A stretch of DNA of 64,000 bases from contig CM065682.1 of NCBI GenBank assembly GCA_017654935.2, positions 44,917,286 through 44,981,285 of the forward strand, given 5' to 3'. Position numbers and translations under genes: made by a program. Under the pieces are notes generated by a model. The model was not told where the DNA came from, did not search any database, and saw only the letters and a program-made list of their open reading frames with translations. Origin of the DNA: Phymorhynchus buccinoides (taxonomy: Eukaryota > Mollusca > Gastropoda > Neogastropoda > Raphitomidae). Below, one piece after another: positions 22,962-35,432 of the stretch (the stretch's first letter is position 1; every line of letters starts with the position of its first letter).

Positions 22962-23275
22962 TGTAAATGAGTTTTGATAACTATGCGCCTTTTGTTATTT
23001 TGCTGACACTTGCCTGAAGTTTGGGAAAAGTAGAATGGGGAATGTGCATAACTGATTTTTCCACTGTAAATAATGAAAACTCATGGCACTCTTTAGTCTT
23101 ATGTGAAAGACTGGCTGTCTGTAAATCAGTTTTGAAAACTATGCATCTTTTGTTATTTGGGAAGAAAGAAGAATAAGGGATGTACAATAACTGTTGTTTT
23201 TCCACTAAAAACATAATGAAAATTATGGTACCTTTTATGCCTAGTCTTTTGTGAAAGACTGGCAGCTTAACATGG
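22962..23275 (+). repeat. Tandem duplication, period ~160 bp
   Basis: The halves near 22962-23115 and 23118-23275 share 'ACTATGC..CTTTTGTTATTT', 'TTTTTCCACT', 'AATGAAAA' and 'TGTGAAAGACTGGC' in order, with moderate divergence. Confidence 0.75.
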
Positions 23276-23324
23276 AGGCATTTACATTGGCTTTCAGAGC
23301 TTCAACTAATTGGTACTTTACGTT

Positions 23325-23765
23325 AGGTTAGATTAGGTTAGGTGTATTATAGTCACAGAGGCGTCTCTGTGAAATTGGGTTTCTCCCACTTGGAGAGCGC
23401 GTCGCAGCCAGAGGCGCGCCACCCAATTTAAAAAAACACATTTGGCATGCGATTTTTGTGTGACTGATGAGGAAAGGAAGGGGTAAATTTTGACCAAATT
23501 ACAACTTTTTCGTTGCCACTGGGTTTAACGTGTGCTGAGTGCATGGGCACACGGGACCTCGTTTTATCGTCTCATCCGAAAGACATTAGGCTTTGGGAAT
23601 CGTCCTGGATGCCAGCGGTCCTAGAAAGTTCCATTGGTCGAAAGAGGATTTACTTGGGCACGGCATCTTCACTATAAACCAATTCCAGCCCAGTCCCTCA
23701 GATTAGCAGCTGCCTTCTCTGCTATCTGGAAGTCATGGCCAAGAAACGCAAGATGGCATACATGA
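23325..23765 (+). mobile_element. SINE-like composite repeat
   Basis: It begins with TTAGGTTAG-type repeats and then has 'GAGGCGTCTCTGTGAAATTG'. It continues with 'GAGTGCATGGGCACACGGGA' and 'TCGTCTCATCCGAAAGAC', phrases typical of abundant gastropod short interspersed repeats. The motif 'CGGCATCTTCACTATAAACC' also resembles 8309-8330. Class inferred. Confidence 0.5.
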
Positions 23766-24057
23766 ATGTCTTTATTAAAAAGGATACACTATCCGTTGTG
23801 GTGGTGTGTTCCGCGTCCTAACAAACTGAATGAAAGAAATTCAACATTGTAAATACATGTTTAATTAACTTGATGTTTCTCTCTCATTGTTTTTCTACAG
23901 GAGTAAACAATGCAATTATTGTGTCCATTCTTCAAGTTTTTATGCTCTGCATTACTATTCCAATTCTATTGCCACGCTTGCATACATTGGATTCTTTTGA
24001 GTCAAACCAATGATGATTTGATTTGTCTTACATTTGCATTTCTGTTTAACTTTATAG

Positions 24058-24356
24058 TGCCAGCCACATGTCCGCCTAAGCTCGCACGACTGTACTATAC
24101 GATTAAATCACGTGGTCTCAAACAACAAAATGTGATTGGCGCATCGAGATGACATGATCGTATCGTACAGTCGTGCGATTTTAGTGGACGTGTGGATGGA
24201 AGTTCAGTTTAACGTCGCGTATCAGCTTTCGCCATGTACGACGGGCTGAACAAACCAACCAGGATATAAACAAAAATTTATGTTCCCGAATCACTGTCTT
24301 AGCCAAAAGGCCGAGAAGCGATCAGAATCAAACTGTAAGGACGTGTGGCTGGCCCT
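24058..24356. mobile_element. MITE-like element with GCCAGCCACACGTCC-type TIRs
   Basis: 'GCCAGCCACATGTCC' near 24060 is matched by 'GGACGTGTGGCTGGC' near 24338. An inner inverted pair, 'TCGCACGACTGTACTATACG' (near 24080) and its counterpart near 24158-24178, strengthens the fold-back structure. Confidence 0.65.
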
Positions 24357-24479
24357 TAAGTCGTTTTATTATTGCCCTCTAAACCGATAAATTTAAACCG
24401 GTGGTCAATAGTTTTCTGTTATACGTGGTCGAACTATACGTGGTGACAGTCCTGAGAAGACCATAGCTGTTGACGGGAC

Positions 24480-24735
24480 TATAATAGACTAACTAACTAA
24501 CAATACTTTTTTCTGAAATAATTATGTATTTCTGTTTAAGTGATGGATTTGCATAATGTTTATGCGGACATTATTGTATGTTTATAAATGTGTGCATTGT
24601 TTTATAATTAAGCATGATTTGAACTCACATTGTCATATATTGTAAAGATGTTGCAGAGAAATGTATATATTTCTGTTAGCCTTTGTGCAAATCGTTTTGC
24701 AATAAACGTGTTGCAAAGAACTGAACCTGTTGGTT
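24480..24735 (+). terminator. Possible 3' end with AATAAA polyadenylation signal
   Basis: AT-rich sequence with 'TTTTGCAATAAACGTGTTGC' near 24695-24714, similar to a metazoan 3' UTR end. It could serve the WIPI-like gene or an unseen transcript. Speculative. Confidence 0.2.
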
Positions 24736-24853
24736 AATTATTGTGCTGTTTGGTGTGTGATGGACGTACATGTTTGTCTCTCCTTTTAAGTCGCTCCATA
24801 ATTATGCCAATCTAAAATTGTCTCTATTTGTCCTGTCAGTTGATACTGTCTAA

Positions 24854-27697
24854 TCTCCCCGTGGGGATACCGGGGGGGGGTCTTTCGTAAAAATAGTTCC
24901 CCCACCTTCTGGAAGTTATGTGCTTGTAACTTCCTCTAATATGTCACTCTCTTTGACTCCCTTTGCTTTCAAAAAAGTATAATCCACTATCTTTCTGACT
25001 TATTGACCCATTACAGCTGACACATTCCGATTTCGGAGGAGCTCAAAGGAGAACAAAATATTTGGATTTAAAAAACAAAAGGGAGGAGAGTGGGCCAATA
25101 AGTCAAAAAGATAGTAGATGACAAAAAGCAAAGGGGAAAAGGAAGATTCAGAGAGAGTGACAGATTAGAGGAAGTTTACAAGCACAGAAACTTCCAGACA
25201 GAGAGAGTGGGAACATTAGAGGAAGCTACAAGCACAGAACTTCCAGACAAAGAGAGTGACACATTAGAGAAAGCTGCAAGCACAGAACTTCAAGACAGAG
25301 AGAGTGGGACATTAGAGAAAGCTACAAGCACAGAACTTCCAGACAGAGCGTGGTGGGAACTTAGAGAAAGCTACAAGCACAGAACTTCCAAACAGAGAGA
25401 GAGTGGGACATTAGAGGAAGCTACAAGCACAGAACTTCCAGACAGAGAGAGAGAGTGGGAAATTAGAGGAAGCTACAAGCACAGAACTTCCAGACAGAGA
25501 GAGAGAGTGACACATTAGAGAAAGCTACAAGCACAGAACTTCCAGACAGACAGAGAGAGTGGGACATTAGAGAAAGCTACAAGCACAGAACTTCCAGACG
25601 GAGAGATAGTGGGACATTCGAGAAAGCTACAAGCACAGAACTTCCAGACAGAGAGAGTGGGACATTAGAGAAAGCTACAAGCACAGAACTTCCACAGAGA
25701 GAGAGTGGGACATTAGAGAAAGCTACAAGCACAGAACTTCCAGACAGAGAGAGTGGGAAATTAGAGAAAGCTACAAGCACATAACTTCCAGACAGAGAGA
25801 GTGGGACATTAGAGAAAGCTGCAAGCACAGAACTTCCAGACAGAGAGAGTGGGACATTAGAGAAAGCTACAAGCACAGAACTTCAAGACAGAGAGAGTGG
25901 GACATTAGAGAAAGCTACAAGCACAGAACTTCCAGAACAGAGAGAGAGAGTGGGACATTAGAGAAAGCTACAAGCACAGAACTTCCAGACAGAGAGTAGA
26001 GAGTGGGAGATTAGAGAAAGCTACAAGCACAGAACTTCCAGACAGAGAGAGTGGGAAATTAGAAGGAAGTTACAAGCACAGAACTTCCAGACAGAGAGAG
26101 TGTGGGAAATTAGAGAAAGCTACAAGCACATAACTTCCAGACAGAGAGAGTGGAAGATTAGAGAAAGCTACAAGCACAGAACTTCCAGAAGAGAGAGAGA
26201 GAGTGGGACATTAGAGAAAGCTACAAGCACAGAACTTCCAGACTGAGAGAGTGGGACATTAGAGGAAGCTACAAGCACAGAACTTCCAGACAGAGAGAGT
26301 GGGAAATTAGAGAAAGCTACAAGCACAGACTTCCAGAACAGAGAGAGAGAGTGGGAAATTAAAGAAAGCTACAAGCACATACCTTCCAGACAGAGAGAGT
26401 GGGACATTAGAGGAAGTTACAAGCACAGAACTTCCAGACACATGAGAGAGTGGGGCATTAGAGGAAGCTACAAGCACAGAACTTCAAGACAGAGAGAGAG
26501 AGTGGAAAATTAGAGAAAGCTACAAGCACAGAACTTCCAGACAGAGAATGGGACATTAGAGGAAGCTACAAGCACAGAACTTCAAGACAAGAGAGAGAGA
26601 GTGAGAAAACTAGAGAAAAGCTACAAGCACAGAACTTCCAGACAGAGAGAGTGGCAGATTAGATGAAGCTGCAAGCACAGAACTTCCAGACAGAGAGAGA
26701 GAGTGGGAAATTAAAGAAAGCTACAAGCACATACCTTCCAGACAGAGAGAGTGGGACATTAGAGGTAAGTTACAAGCACAGAACTTCCAGACACAGAGAG
26801 AGTGGGGCATTAGAGGAAGCTACAAGCACAGAAAACTTCAAGACAGAGAGAGAGAGTGGAAAATTAGAGAAAGCTACAAGCACAGAACTTCCAGACAGAG
26901 AGTGGGACATTAGAGGAAGCTACAAGCACAGAACTTCAAGACAGAGAGAGAGAGTGGAAAATTAGAGAAGCTACACAGCACAGAACTTCAGACTAGAGAG
27001 TGGGAGATTAGAGGAAGCTACAAGCACAGAACTTCAAGACAGAGAGCCAGAGAGAGTGGAAAATGATAGGACGCTACAAGCACAGAACTTCCAGACCCAG
27101 AGAGTGGGACATTAGAGGAAGCTACAAGCGCAGAACTTCAAGACAGAGAGAGAGAGTGGAAAATTAGAGGAAGCTACAAGCACAGAACTTCAGAGTCAAA
27201 GAGAGTGGCAGATTGGATGAAGCTACAAGCACAGAACTTCAAGACAGAGAGAGAGAGTGGGACATTAGAGGAAGCTACAAGCACAGAACTTCAGTACAGA
27301 GAGAGAGAGTGGGACATTAGAGGAAGCTACAAGCACAGAACTTCAAGGACAGAGAGAGAGAGTGGGACAATTAGAGAAAGCTACAAGCACAGAACTTCCA
27401 GACAGAGAGAGTGGGACGGATTAGAGGAAGCTACAAGCACATAACTTCCAGACAGAGAGAGTGGGACATTAGAGAAAGCTACAAGCACAGAACTTCCAGA
27501 CAGAGAGAGTGGTAGATTAGAGAAAGCTACAAGCACAGAACTTCCAGAGACAGAGAGTGGGACATTAGAGAAAAGCTACAAGCACAGAACTTCCAGACAG
27601 AGAGAGTGGGAAATTAGAGAAAGCTACAAGCACAGAAACTTCCAGAAAATGGGGAAACTGTTTTTACGTAAGACCCCCCGGCATCCCCACGGGGAGA
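24854..27697. mobile_element. 2.84-kb inverted-repeat element with minisatellite core
   Basis: The ends are a perfect inverted TCTCCCCGTGGGG (24854-24866; reverse complement at 27685-27697). Inside each end is the same ~100-bp sequence as the 5' part of the 324-bp insertions ('GATACCGGGGGG', 'AAAAATAGTTCCCCCA', 'CTGGAAGTT', 'TGTGCTTGTAACTTCCTC'). The right arm is in reverse orientation. The interior is the 25190-27650 minisatellite. No transposase is seen, so it is non-autonomous. No convincing target-site duplication was found. Confidence 0.75.
25190..27650 (-). repeat. ~48-bp minisatellite, about 50 copies, derived from the element's own arm
   Basis: The unit on the + strand is built around 'GCTACAAGCACAGAACTTCC', 'AGACAGAGAGAGTGGGACAT' and 'TAGAGAAA'. 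Reverse-complemented it equals the element's 'CTGGAAGTTCTGTGCTTGTA' and 'CTTCCTCTAAT' region. Unit length varies through GA-run slippage. Open frames through it are artefacts of low complexity. Confidence 0.93.
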
Positions 27698-28149
27698 CGT
27701 AAACGTTAACATATTACTTCCATTTTAGAATGAAAAACAGAGTAGCAAGCAATATAAGGAATGTCTTGCAAGTCATTGGTATTAATGGTCATTTCTTGTG
27801 ATTTTAAAGTCTTGATGTCCCAAAGATGTACAATAATGTACTAGGGGCGGATCAATTAGTTGAGGGGGGGGGAGGTCAACATGTCGTTCGGGGTGTGTAC
27901 GTGGGACGATTCTTCCCAGAAGCTGACAATAATTTGAATGTAAAAAAGTATTGGAGGCCTCTCCTGGGAGAATAAGATGTGAACTCATGATTTTTATTAT
28001 TTGCTAAAGCTCTGGCGTGAAGTTTCATTATACGACGGACATGCAGTCACGGATTGTCACTCTTTTATTTTCTAGTTTGTGGGAGTTCCGGAACACCTGT
28101 AGCCCCGCCACCGCCCCCCTCTCCAACGCGCTTGTCTTTTATATCACGG
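27698..28149. other. Nothing recognised
   Basis: Unique sequence with a short G run near 27867; no supported gene. Confidence 0.4.
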
Positions 28150-28620
28150 GGTATTGAGTCTCTAAAGATCCCCCAGGTCATGTGTCAAAAATCACGGGTT
28201 TCACGTGTTTTCCGCTTTCCCTTATAGCTGGTAAGAAATCTTATTTTGACCAGGATTGACTCCCATACAAATGCCCCTAAATTCAAAGCGAAACATCACT
28301 TTAAGGAGCAGCCTTAATTTGAAGTTTGGGGACTTTGTATGTGGGTCACACCTACCCAGAAAAAACCCCAACCGCGGACTGACGCACCACAATTAAGTCC
28401 CTTTTTTTCTGGGTAGCTGTGACCCACATGCAAATGTCTCCAACTTATTTTTGAGGCTGCTCTTTAAAATGATGTTTTCGTTTTCAATTTGGGGACATTT
28501 TGTATGGGAGTCAAACCTGGTCACAACAAGATTTCTTACCAGCTATAATAAGAGAGAAAACCCGTGAAACCCGTGATTTTTTTGACACGTGACCTGGTGG
28601 GTCTTTAAAAACCTGTGAGT
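28150..28620. mobile_element. Complete fold-back element, ~190-bp arms
   Basis: The left arm starts 'TAAAGATCCCCCAGGTCATG' (28160) and continues through 'TTCACGTGTTTTCCGCTTTC' and 'ACTCCCATACAAATG'. The right arm (28435-28620) is its reverse complement and ends 'GACCTGGTGGGTCTTTAAA'. The centre is itself palindromic around 28380. Partial copies of the arm lie at 665-825, 30190-30230, 41840-41870, 56968-57045 and 57610-57660, so this is a multicopy family. Confidence 0.85.
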
Positions 28621-28690
28621 CTGTGATAGGTCTACTAGATATTTTACAGGTTTATTATCCGCTTTAAGCAAAAAATGTTTTTCCATTATC

Positions 28691-28712
28691 GCTCTACCTG
28701 CCCACACTCGTT
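28691..28712 (+). repeat. Stray unit of the coding repeat array
   Basis: 'CTCTACCTGCCCACACT' matches the CCTCTACCTGCCCACACT unit of the array at 14.7-18.9 kb, 6.6 kb beyond its end. Confidence 0.6.
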
Positions 28713-28896
28713 CCACCTTTCAGTGGGAAGCTGGAATGGGGAGGGGGTGACTGGAACAGGAATATTACAACAGAAGTGGACTGTAAACATCATAGTACCA
28801 TAAACACATACGTCTAGAAAAAAGATCTACCTCATACCTTGAAACCCTATTCGTGATGTAAGCAAAGAGATGTCAGCAGGCTGCATAAGTTGATTT

Positions 28897-28898
<2 letters not shown>

Positions 28899-28947
<49 letters not shown>

Positions 28948-29033
28948 TGTCTGACTGGCTGACGGGATGTTTTTACTAATTCTTCCCTACTACTGTAATC
29001 AAGAAAAGCTACTGAAATCAAGAAAAGCCAGGG

Positions 29034-29097
<64 letters not shown>

Positions 29098-29430
29098 CAG
29101 AGAGACAGAGACAGAGAGAGAGAGAGATAGAAAAGAGAGAGACAGAGAGATACAGAGAGAGAGAGGTCTGAAGTCTGAAGTTTTAATTGAGTAGGCCTTT
29201 TTAGCCCGTTTCAATTTGGGTTGATGGGGTGGGAGAAACATAAAAACGAACAAAATCTGTTTGATTGACATGGAAACCACGGCAATTACTGTCTTCTTGG
29301 TGTGTTTTTTAAAACCATTTTGCGAGCACAGATTACAAACAAAGGCGATCACATTAAGCTGCCACGACAGTTCGAGAGAGAGAGAGAGAAAGAGAGAGGA
29401 GAGAGAGAGAGAGAGAGAGAGACGAGAGAG
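28899..29430. repeat. Three (GA)n tracts
   Basis: GA-rich runs at 28899-28946, 29038-29165 and 29372-29430 are separated by unique sequence. They generate spurious Arg/Glu and Ser/Leu frames. Confidence 0.95.
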
Positions 29431-29689
29431 AGCAGTCTAAGGGAAATAAGCAAAACGATGTTACATTACAGTACTGTAGACAACCCCTGCATTGCGTCCC
29501 TTGGACTACTCGTCGATTCCCGCGAACACCATTATTTTGGTTTATCACTGTAAGCTTTCTCTGTTTGTCTCTGTCTTAAGTAAACTTATACATAGCAACA
29601 CTCACTAGGGATAAGATATTTAGCGCAATGTGACGTACGAAGGAAAAGAGACAAATAAAAAAAAAAAAACAAAATAATAAGAAAATAAA

Positions 29690-30189
29690 NNNNNNNNNNN
29701 NNNNNNNNNNNNNNNNNNNNNNNNNNNNNNNNNNNNNNNNNNNNNNNNNNNNNNNNNNNNNNNNNNNNNNNNNNNNNNNNNNNNNNNNNNNNNNNNNNNN
29801 NNNNNNNNNNNNNNNNNNNNNNNNNNNNNNNNNNNNNNNNNNNNNNNNNNNNNNNNNNNNNNNNNNNNNNNNNNNNNNNNNNNNNNNNNNNNNNNNNNNN
29901 NNNNNNNNNNNNNNNNNNNNNNNNNNNNNNNNNNNNNNNNNNNNNNNNNNNNNNNNNNNNNNNNNNNNNNNNNNNNNNNNNNNNNNNNNNNNNNNNNNNN
30001 NNNNNNNNNNNNNNNNNNNNNNNNNNNNNNNNNNNNNNNNNNNNNNNNNNNNNNNNNNNNNNNNNNNNNNNNNNNNNNNNNNNNNNNNNNNNNNNNNNNN
30101 NNNNNNNNNNNNNNNNNNNNNNNNNNNNNNNNNNNNNNNNNNNNNNNNNNNNNNNNNNNNNNNNNNNNNNNNNNNNNNNNNNNNNNNNN
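29690..30189. other. Assembly gap, 500 N
   Basis: Exactly 500 N, bounded on the right by the end of a large inverted repeat. Confidence 1.
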
Positions 30190-31779
30190 ACATGATTTTT
30201 GACCAGTGACGTGGGTGTCTTTAAACTCTCCACCATACGTGAGCATGTCTTTAGTTGTGTTGTTGATACAATACACACGGACGGACAGGCAAAGAAAGGC
30301 AAACATATTCTCTTTGGCAGAGTATGTCCAAAAAGCTTTTTGGTATGGCCTAACCAGTTCGTTATGGCTTTGGGCTCATTAGATATTATCATATAGTAAA
30401 AAGCCAACTGTCGTCCGTGTGTGTGTGTGTGTGTAACACAAAACGGGCCTTATACTCCGCCGTTTTTTTCGACCGAATCGCTTTAAATTTGCTGTGAGCC
30501 CTAACGGGGCCATGGCAACGGCAACCGGGGCGGCCGTGTCAAGGGGGATGGGAGACTACAGCTATCTGTATTTATTAAAAAAATCGGGACTTTACTGGCT
30601 TAGCACTGCCTCCGGGCATTCCCTCCAGTATTGTTCCCACAATCTTGGTATTTTACAAATGCCCCACATGGCCGAAAAGCCGAACTAAGTTGGCTTTCAG
30701 TTCGTTTTCTGTTTTTCTGTTTTTGTCCTTTGCCAATCTGCGATCGCAAAGGTAGTAAGTTTTCGTTCAGGCTTTGTTTTACTATTTTTGTTTGTTTGTT
30801 TGTTCTTTTCGGTCTGTCCAAAGGATCCTCCCGAATCGCTTCAAATTTTTGTGTGGTGGTGTGTCCCTATGAGAGGAAGGCATCCGCACAAAACTTTTTG
30901 CCGCCTCGGACATGGACCTTGGCGTATCGACCTTGAAAACACCAAAATCGTATAAGGGTCCATAACGTCCAATCCACCGCAGGGCCTGGAGGCATTGAAA
31001 AATTGGCATGGAGGGTACTTTTCGCTTGTGGCCGTTCTGATGGATGGCATACCCGATGAAGGTCAACGTACAAGGTCAGGGATATCGGTAGGCTTTGAAA
31101 GTGGTATGGGTCTAATCATTGGTATTTTATGCCCCACGCATATCTTCGAAAATGCTTCACAGAATCGTTTCAAATTTTGTGTGGTGGTGTGTCACCATGA
31201 GAGGGAGGCGTCCGCGCATAAATTATTGCTGTTGTGATCTTCACATTGGTGTACGACCTTGAAAACCGAAAATATTTAAGGGGCTGCGGTAACGTCCACA
31301 CCGTTGGTCTTAGGGACTTCAAAATCTTGGCATGTAGGTACTTTGGCATTTGTTTGTTTTGATCTTTGCATACTGATCAAGGTCAAGGTCATACACATTG
31401 TATATGTAATAAGACTGATAAAGGTAAACAGAATACTCAAAGAAAATCATTCTGTACTCACTCGGAACTGTAGCGTGAATTTCAACTGTATAATTTCGAA
31501 TTATCTCACAGTCTGAAGTTTAGACCTCTGTGGTCCAGTCAGACAGGGTGCCTGTCAGTGGTGTGTGTCCGCCTGAGTGTAGGCTACTGGTCAGTGGTGT
31601 GTACTGGTCAGTGGTGTCCGAGAATGACCATCGTATATCATGTCTATACTAGGTAGCATTAACATAGGCCTAGGAAAACACACGGCTTCAAATAACGGCG
31701 GCAAACGTTTCAAGGGCATGTCTAGTCAACAAAAGCGAACTCATCTACTCTGTCAGTACCAATGTTGGCCTAGTTCAGG
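30190..31779 (-). mobile_element. 1.6-kb repeat, inverted partner of 55398-57005
   Basis: Collinear in reverse complement with 55398-57005 over its whole length. Landmarks are 'CACACGGACGGACAGGCAAA', 'GGGCCTTATACTCCGCCG', 'TGTGTGGTGGTGTGTC', 'AAGGTCAAGGTCATAC' and 'CAGACAGGGTGCCTGTCAG'. It contains two ~330-bp internal units starting at 30836 and 31166. No intact protein domain was recognised, so it is treated as a multicopy mobile element of unknown class. Confidence 0.75.
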
Positions 31780-33269
31780 CGGGTGTTAGAGGACGTACGA
31801 CAGGAAACATTTTCTTTTACAATTCAATACACTCGACACCGCCAACTGCTCACGCGCTTGCTGATACTTAGTAGTGTGAGATGATTACTGCTACTATTTC
31901 CACCACGCCCAATGTGTGATCACTGACACTACTGGACATGTAGGTGTGTATTGATTTGTTGTATGACAGTTGATCTGACGTAGTGAACATCGTATCTCAG
32001 CATGATGCTTAGTTTTTGTGTGACTGCTTAAGTGGGAGGCTATGGTTATTTGCTCTCATCTGCGCACCCCGAACATCCCCATACGATGTTTTCTTCCTAG
32101 CATCTATAAACTCCCTCATACGCTCGTCTCTTGCTTCGATCTCTCTTCGGCTAGCTCTATCTGCTGCTGCGTGCTTGCTTCTCTCTTCTCTCACACATAC
32201 ACCACCCTCAACGACTAACACACCTATATCACTACACACAACACTACTGATTGTCTGTGAGTCTTCGTCTGTCCTTATCTCTATGGTCATTGGCCTTGTG
32301 CGACGCTCTCTGATATCGATGTCTGACGCGTCTGCTGTCGCTACGGCAGTTAATCTCTTCTAGCGCGTCTGGGGGGGATCGTGCTGGCGGCTGCTCGTTT
32401 GGTCTCTGCTGTGTCATATCGTGCTGTGTTCTCTCTGTCGTGTCGTCTTGCTCTCTCTCTCTGTCGCTTCTCGTGATATGGACAACTCGTGCACCTGTCT
32501 ACTAAAGGCACACAAGACAGCACATCCCCTACACACGTCATTTTAGGCTGTGTGTTAATGTAGATGAGTATTTTAATACATTATGTGATTGGGTTTGATA
32601 CATATGTTTCAGGCCTTTTGATTAATGTCATTTCGTTGTATCTCTGTCATGTGTCTAAGGCAGTCTAACAACCTTCGACTTCTTCGCAGCAGGCGACTAC
32701 TGGAAAGTATACACTTGTACTTGACTTGTATGGTATATATGTTACATTGGATAAGGGGTATACAAGAAAAGGAATCAGAGACAGGGTAGGGAAAGGATAC
32801 GGGGATAGGGTCAGTAATTGGGGATAAGAAGAACAAGAACTTAAGGTGGGATGGGGGGAGAAAAGGGGGAGGATGATCGCAGTCAGTTGGTTAGAAAACG
32901 TTGCTCGCGTTTTCGTGTTCGGTTGTGACCGGCGGGCAAATTGTAGCAATACTGCGGCAAACTGTTAACAAATGTTCTGGGGGGCAGTGGGCCTGTCACC
33001 TTTTAACGGAAATTAGGCACATCCCTAAAGATGAAATGTGGGCAGTTTTTTCATCGTAATTACAATAGTAGATGCAAGATCGAAGTAGAACAGATCTTCA
33101 AGGTAGTTGATGAATTTGGTCATTCTTGCATCATAATATATCAAATCGATAAAAAACAATAGTCTTACATCGTAAATTTGCCAAATGTATTGTTCGGCTT
33201 GGCTTGTTTGTTTTCTACTCGTTGGCATTCATTCTGCATTTTAAGAGGCATTATTACTGGCAATTGTTA
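31780..33269. other. No supported gene
   Basis: Open frames at 32009-32363 on both strands overlap one another and are Ser/Arg-biased, with no recognisable domain. The region also has CT-rich low-complexity sequence near 32450. Confidence 0.4.
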
Positions 33270-33400
33270 GCAATTTGGGGCGCGGGCTGGGGCCCGCGCA
33301 TAATGTAAGAAAAAAGTCGAACATGTGTTACATTTTGCGGTCGGGTAAGACCGCGCAAAAAAATGTAAGAATTGTTTACATTTTGCGGCAATGTCTTGTT
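33270..33400. repeat. Series of GC-rich hairpins spaced by AATGTAAG
   Basis: 'GCGCGGGCTGGGGCCCGCGC' is a near-perfect palindrome. 'CATTTTGCGGTC' pairs with 'GACCGCGCAAAAAAATG' a few bases later, and a third 'TACATTTTGCGGC' follows. Each hairpin is preceded or followed by AATGTAAG. Confidence 0.6.
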
Positions 33401-34499
33401 AGGCAATTTGCGCTGTCAATCCTACATGACTTAGCGCGTGTCACTAAAAGGGCCTGTGGAGGCTGTGTATTGCTTTCTAGCGCTAAGTAGCATAATGAAG
33501 GTCGTGGAATGTTAGGGCAGCACGCATGTAGTTTCTCTGCAGACTGATGAGTTTATGTTCCTTTGTGCTCCAAACCCTTCTAAAAACTTTGTGGTTGTAA
33601 GAATTTAAGGCAAAAACGCCTACTTGTATAATCATAGAGTTCGCAGTCCGGCGCTGACTGAAGCCTGAGTTTATTTTATATCCTCCGCACGCGCTTGTCG
33701 AGTCCTTACCGAACAATATGGGGCTAATTTAGTGACTCACTCACTTTGCCATACTTCTATGTCTCATGGCTTAAGGATCCGCACTGTCTCGGCCACCTTC
33801 CTCCAACGCCCAAAAAAAAAAAAACAAGGAAATGATGTCCACCTTTTGCACCGTCCATGGTGGTAATAATAAGTTGCTTCATTCTTTGCAAAGGTTGGTA
33901 GCTGCGAAGTATCAGGGGAGGGGAATTAGAATACATGTATTGAGGCGGTTGGTGGACTAACCCGCTTGTAGCCCAGACTCGTAGTGCGGGCGCGAGGGGC
34001 AACGGGGGGCGGGGCATTTCTCGTTAGGGTGCTTCTGTGCGGCTCGGGGGGCGGCTTTGGTGTCCTCGCTTCACCATTTCCCGCCTTGGGACCTCTTGTG
34101 TCGCTTGGGTTGTCTGATATTTTTTTTAAAAAAAAAGGTTCGTTTGTCTTTGTGTTTGGGTTGGGGCGGAGTTCCCACCCCCCCCCCTACCCCCCGCTTG
34201 TCTCTTTAGAGTTTGGGAGGCGTGGCTGACTCTGATATCTGTCCCTTTCCACCTTTGTGGGGCGTGTGGGGGGAATGCCAGCTTATGTGCGTCTGATGCT
34301 AGTAAAAAGTAAAGAAATATACAAACGCACTAATCGAAATTGAACTTCTAACAACACACACTCGTTGCTCAGATATCTCTCTCTCATTCTTCTCGTCTCT
34401 CCGCTGTCTATCTCAACCGTCAGCTTTCTGCTCTCTCTCGTCTCTCTTGTCTATCATCGCAAATCTCGTCTTCACTGCTCTGTGTTCTCTCTGCTCTCA

Positions 34500-34690
34500 A
34501 TTACTACACACCCACACAGCACACACCCACACTGCTCATGACACAGTCACCTGACAACCCCCCCGCGGCCGCCCACACACACACACACATACGGCGCGCG
34601 CGCGCGCACTGCACGCCACTCAGTAGAGTGAGATAGAGAGAGTAGAGAGAGAGAGCTAGAGAGGAGAGAGAGAGGAGTAGAGCTATTGTC
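34500..34690. repeat. (CA)n, (CG)n and (GA)n low-complexity block
   Basis: An alternating purine-pyrimidine run with GCGCGCGCGCGCGC (Z-DNA prone) is followed by an irregular GA-rich stretch. Confidence 0.85.
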
Positions 34691-34710
34691 TAACCGCGAT
34701 TGCGATTGTA

Positions 34711-34734
34711 ATCATTGGAGGAGAAATGACGTCA
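34711..34734 (+). promoter_or_regulatory. Possible CRE (TGACGTCA) with nearby ATTGG
   Basis: A perfect cAMP-response element palindrome lies at 34727-34734, with an inverted CCAAT box (ATTGG) about 10 bases upstream. No gene was recognised downstream, so a promoter role is only a possibility. Confidence 0.2.
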
Positions 34735-35432
34735 GAAAAATGATGCATCTTCTTTATTGCTCAGGGTAGTTCACTACAGTCGGCGTCTGTTTTTTTGTCA
34801 ACGTGGCGTCTGTTACACTTCTACCCGTTGTTGCCAACTAGTCTGCCGCCCTGACAATGCTAAGTTAGGTTGATCAGGAAGTGAATGTTATGCAGCGAGA
34901 TCGCCGTCGATTTATAGTGGTGCGCTAGGACTAAAGAAAAGGTGAATTAGACGTTGTATGAGTTGAAGCTAAGAGGCTGTGTGCCTGTTTCCTTAGTGCC
35001 TAGTGAGGCGGCTACTCGCCTATGCAGCTCTGTCTTTTGGGTGTTGCGGCGGGTGAGTTGTATGATACATGCGCTATTTTCTGACTGAATAAAAATGTAC
35101 TGTAAATCATAGTTTCATACAATAAATAAGGGGTAAACTGTTGACCTGGTTATGGTCTAAGTTGGTCATTTCGTAGGAAGAGACAGAGATGAAGGGCAAG
35201 CTATCAGGCCGCATAGAGCGTTCGTTAGGTTTATATGTGATAACGCAGAGGTAGGGCAATATTCCTATGCAAACAAATTGTATGATATGTTAGTTCATTT
35301 CTATGTGATTTTAATGAGTACAATTCCGCAAACTTCATATTATACGCACTAATGCATAATAGTAGTCCGCTAACGTACATTTATGTACACGAGCACTGCA
35401 GATTTAACTTATAGGCTATAAGTTAATCTGCA

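Noticed and set aside
25207..27444. Open frames with TSTELPDRESGTLE repeats
   Set aside because: They lie in the ~48-bp minisatellite. Unit length is variable, so no frame persists.
32009..32363. Overlapping open frames on both strands
   Set aside because: They are biased in composition, lack a domain, and neither has splice or start support.
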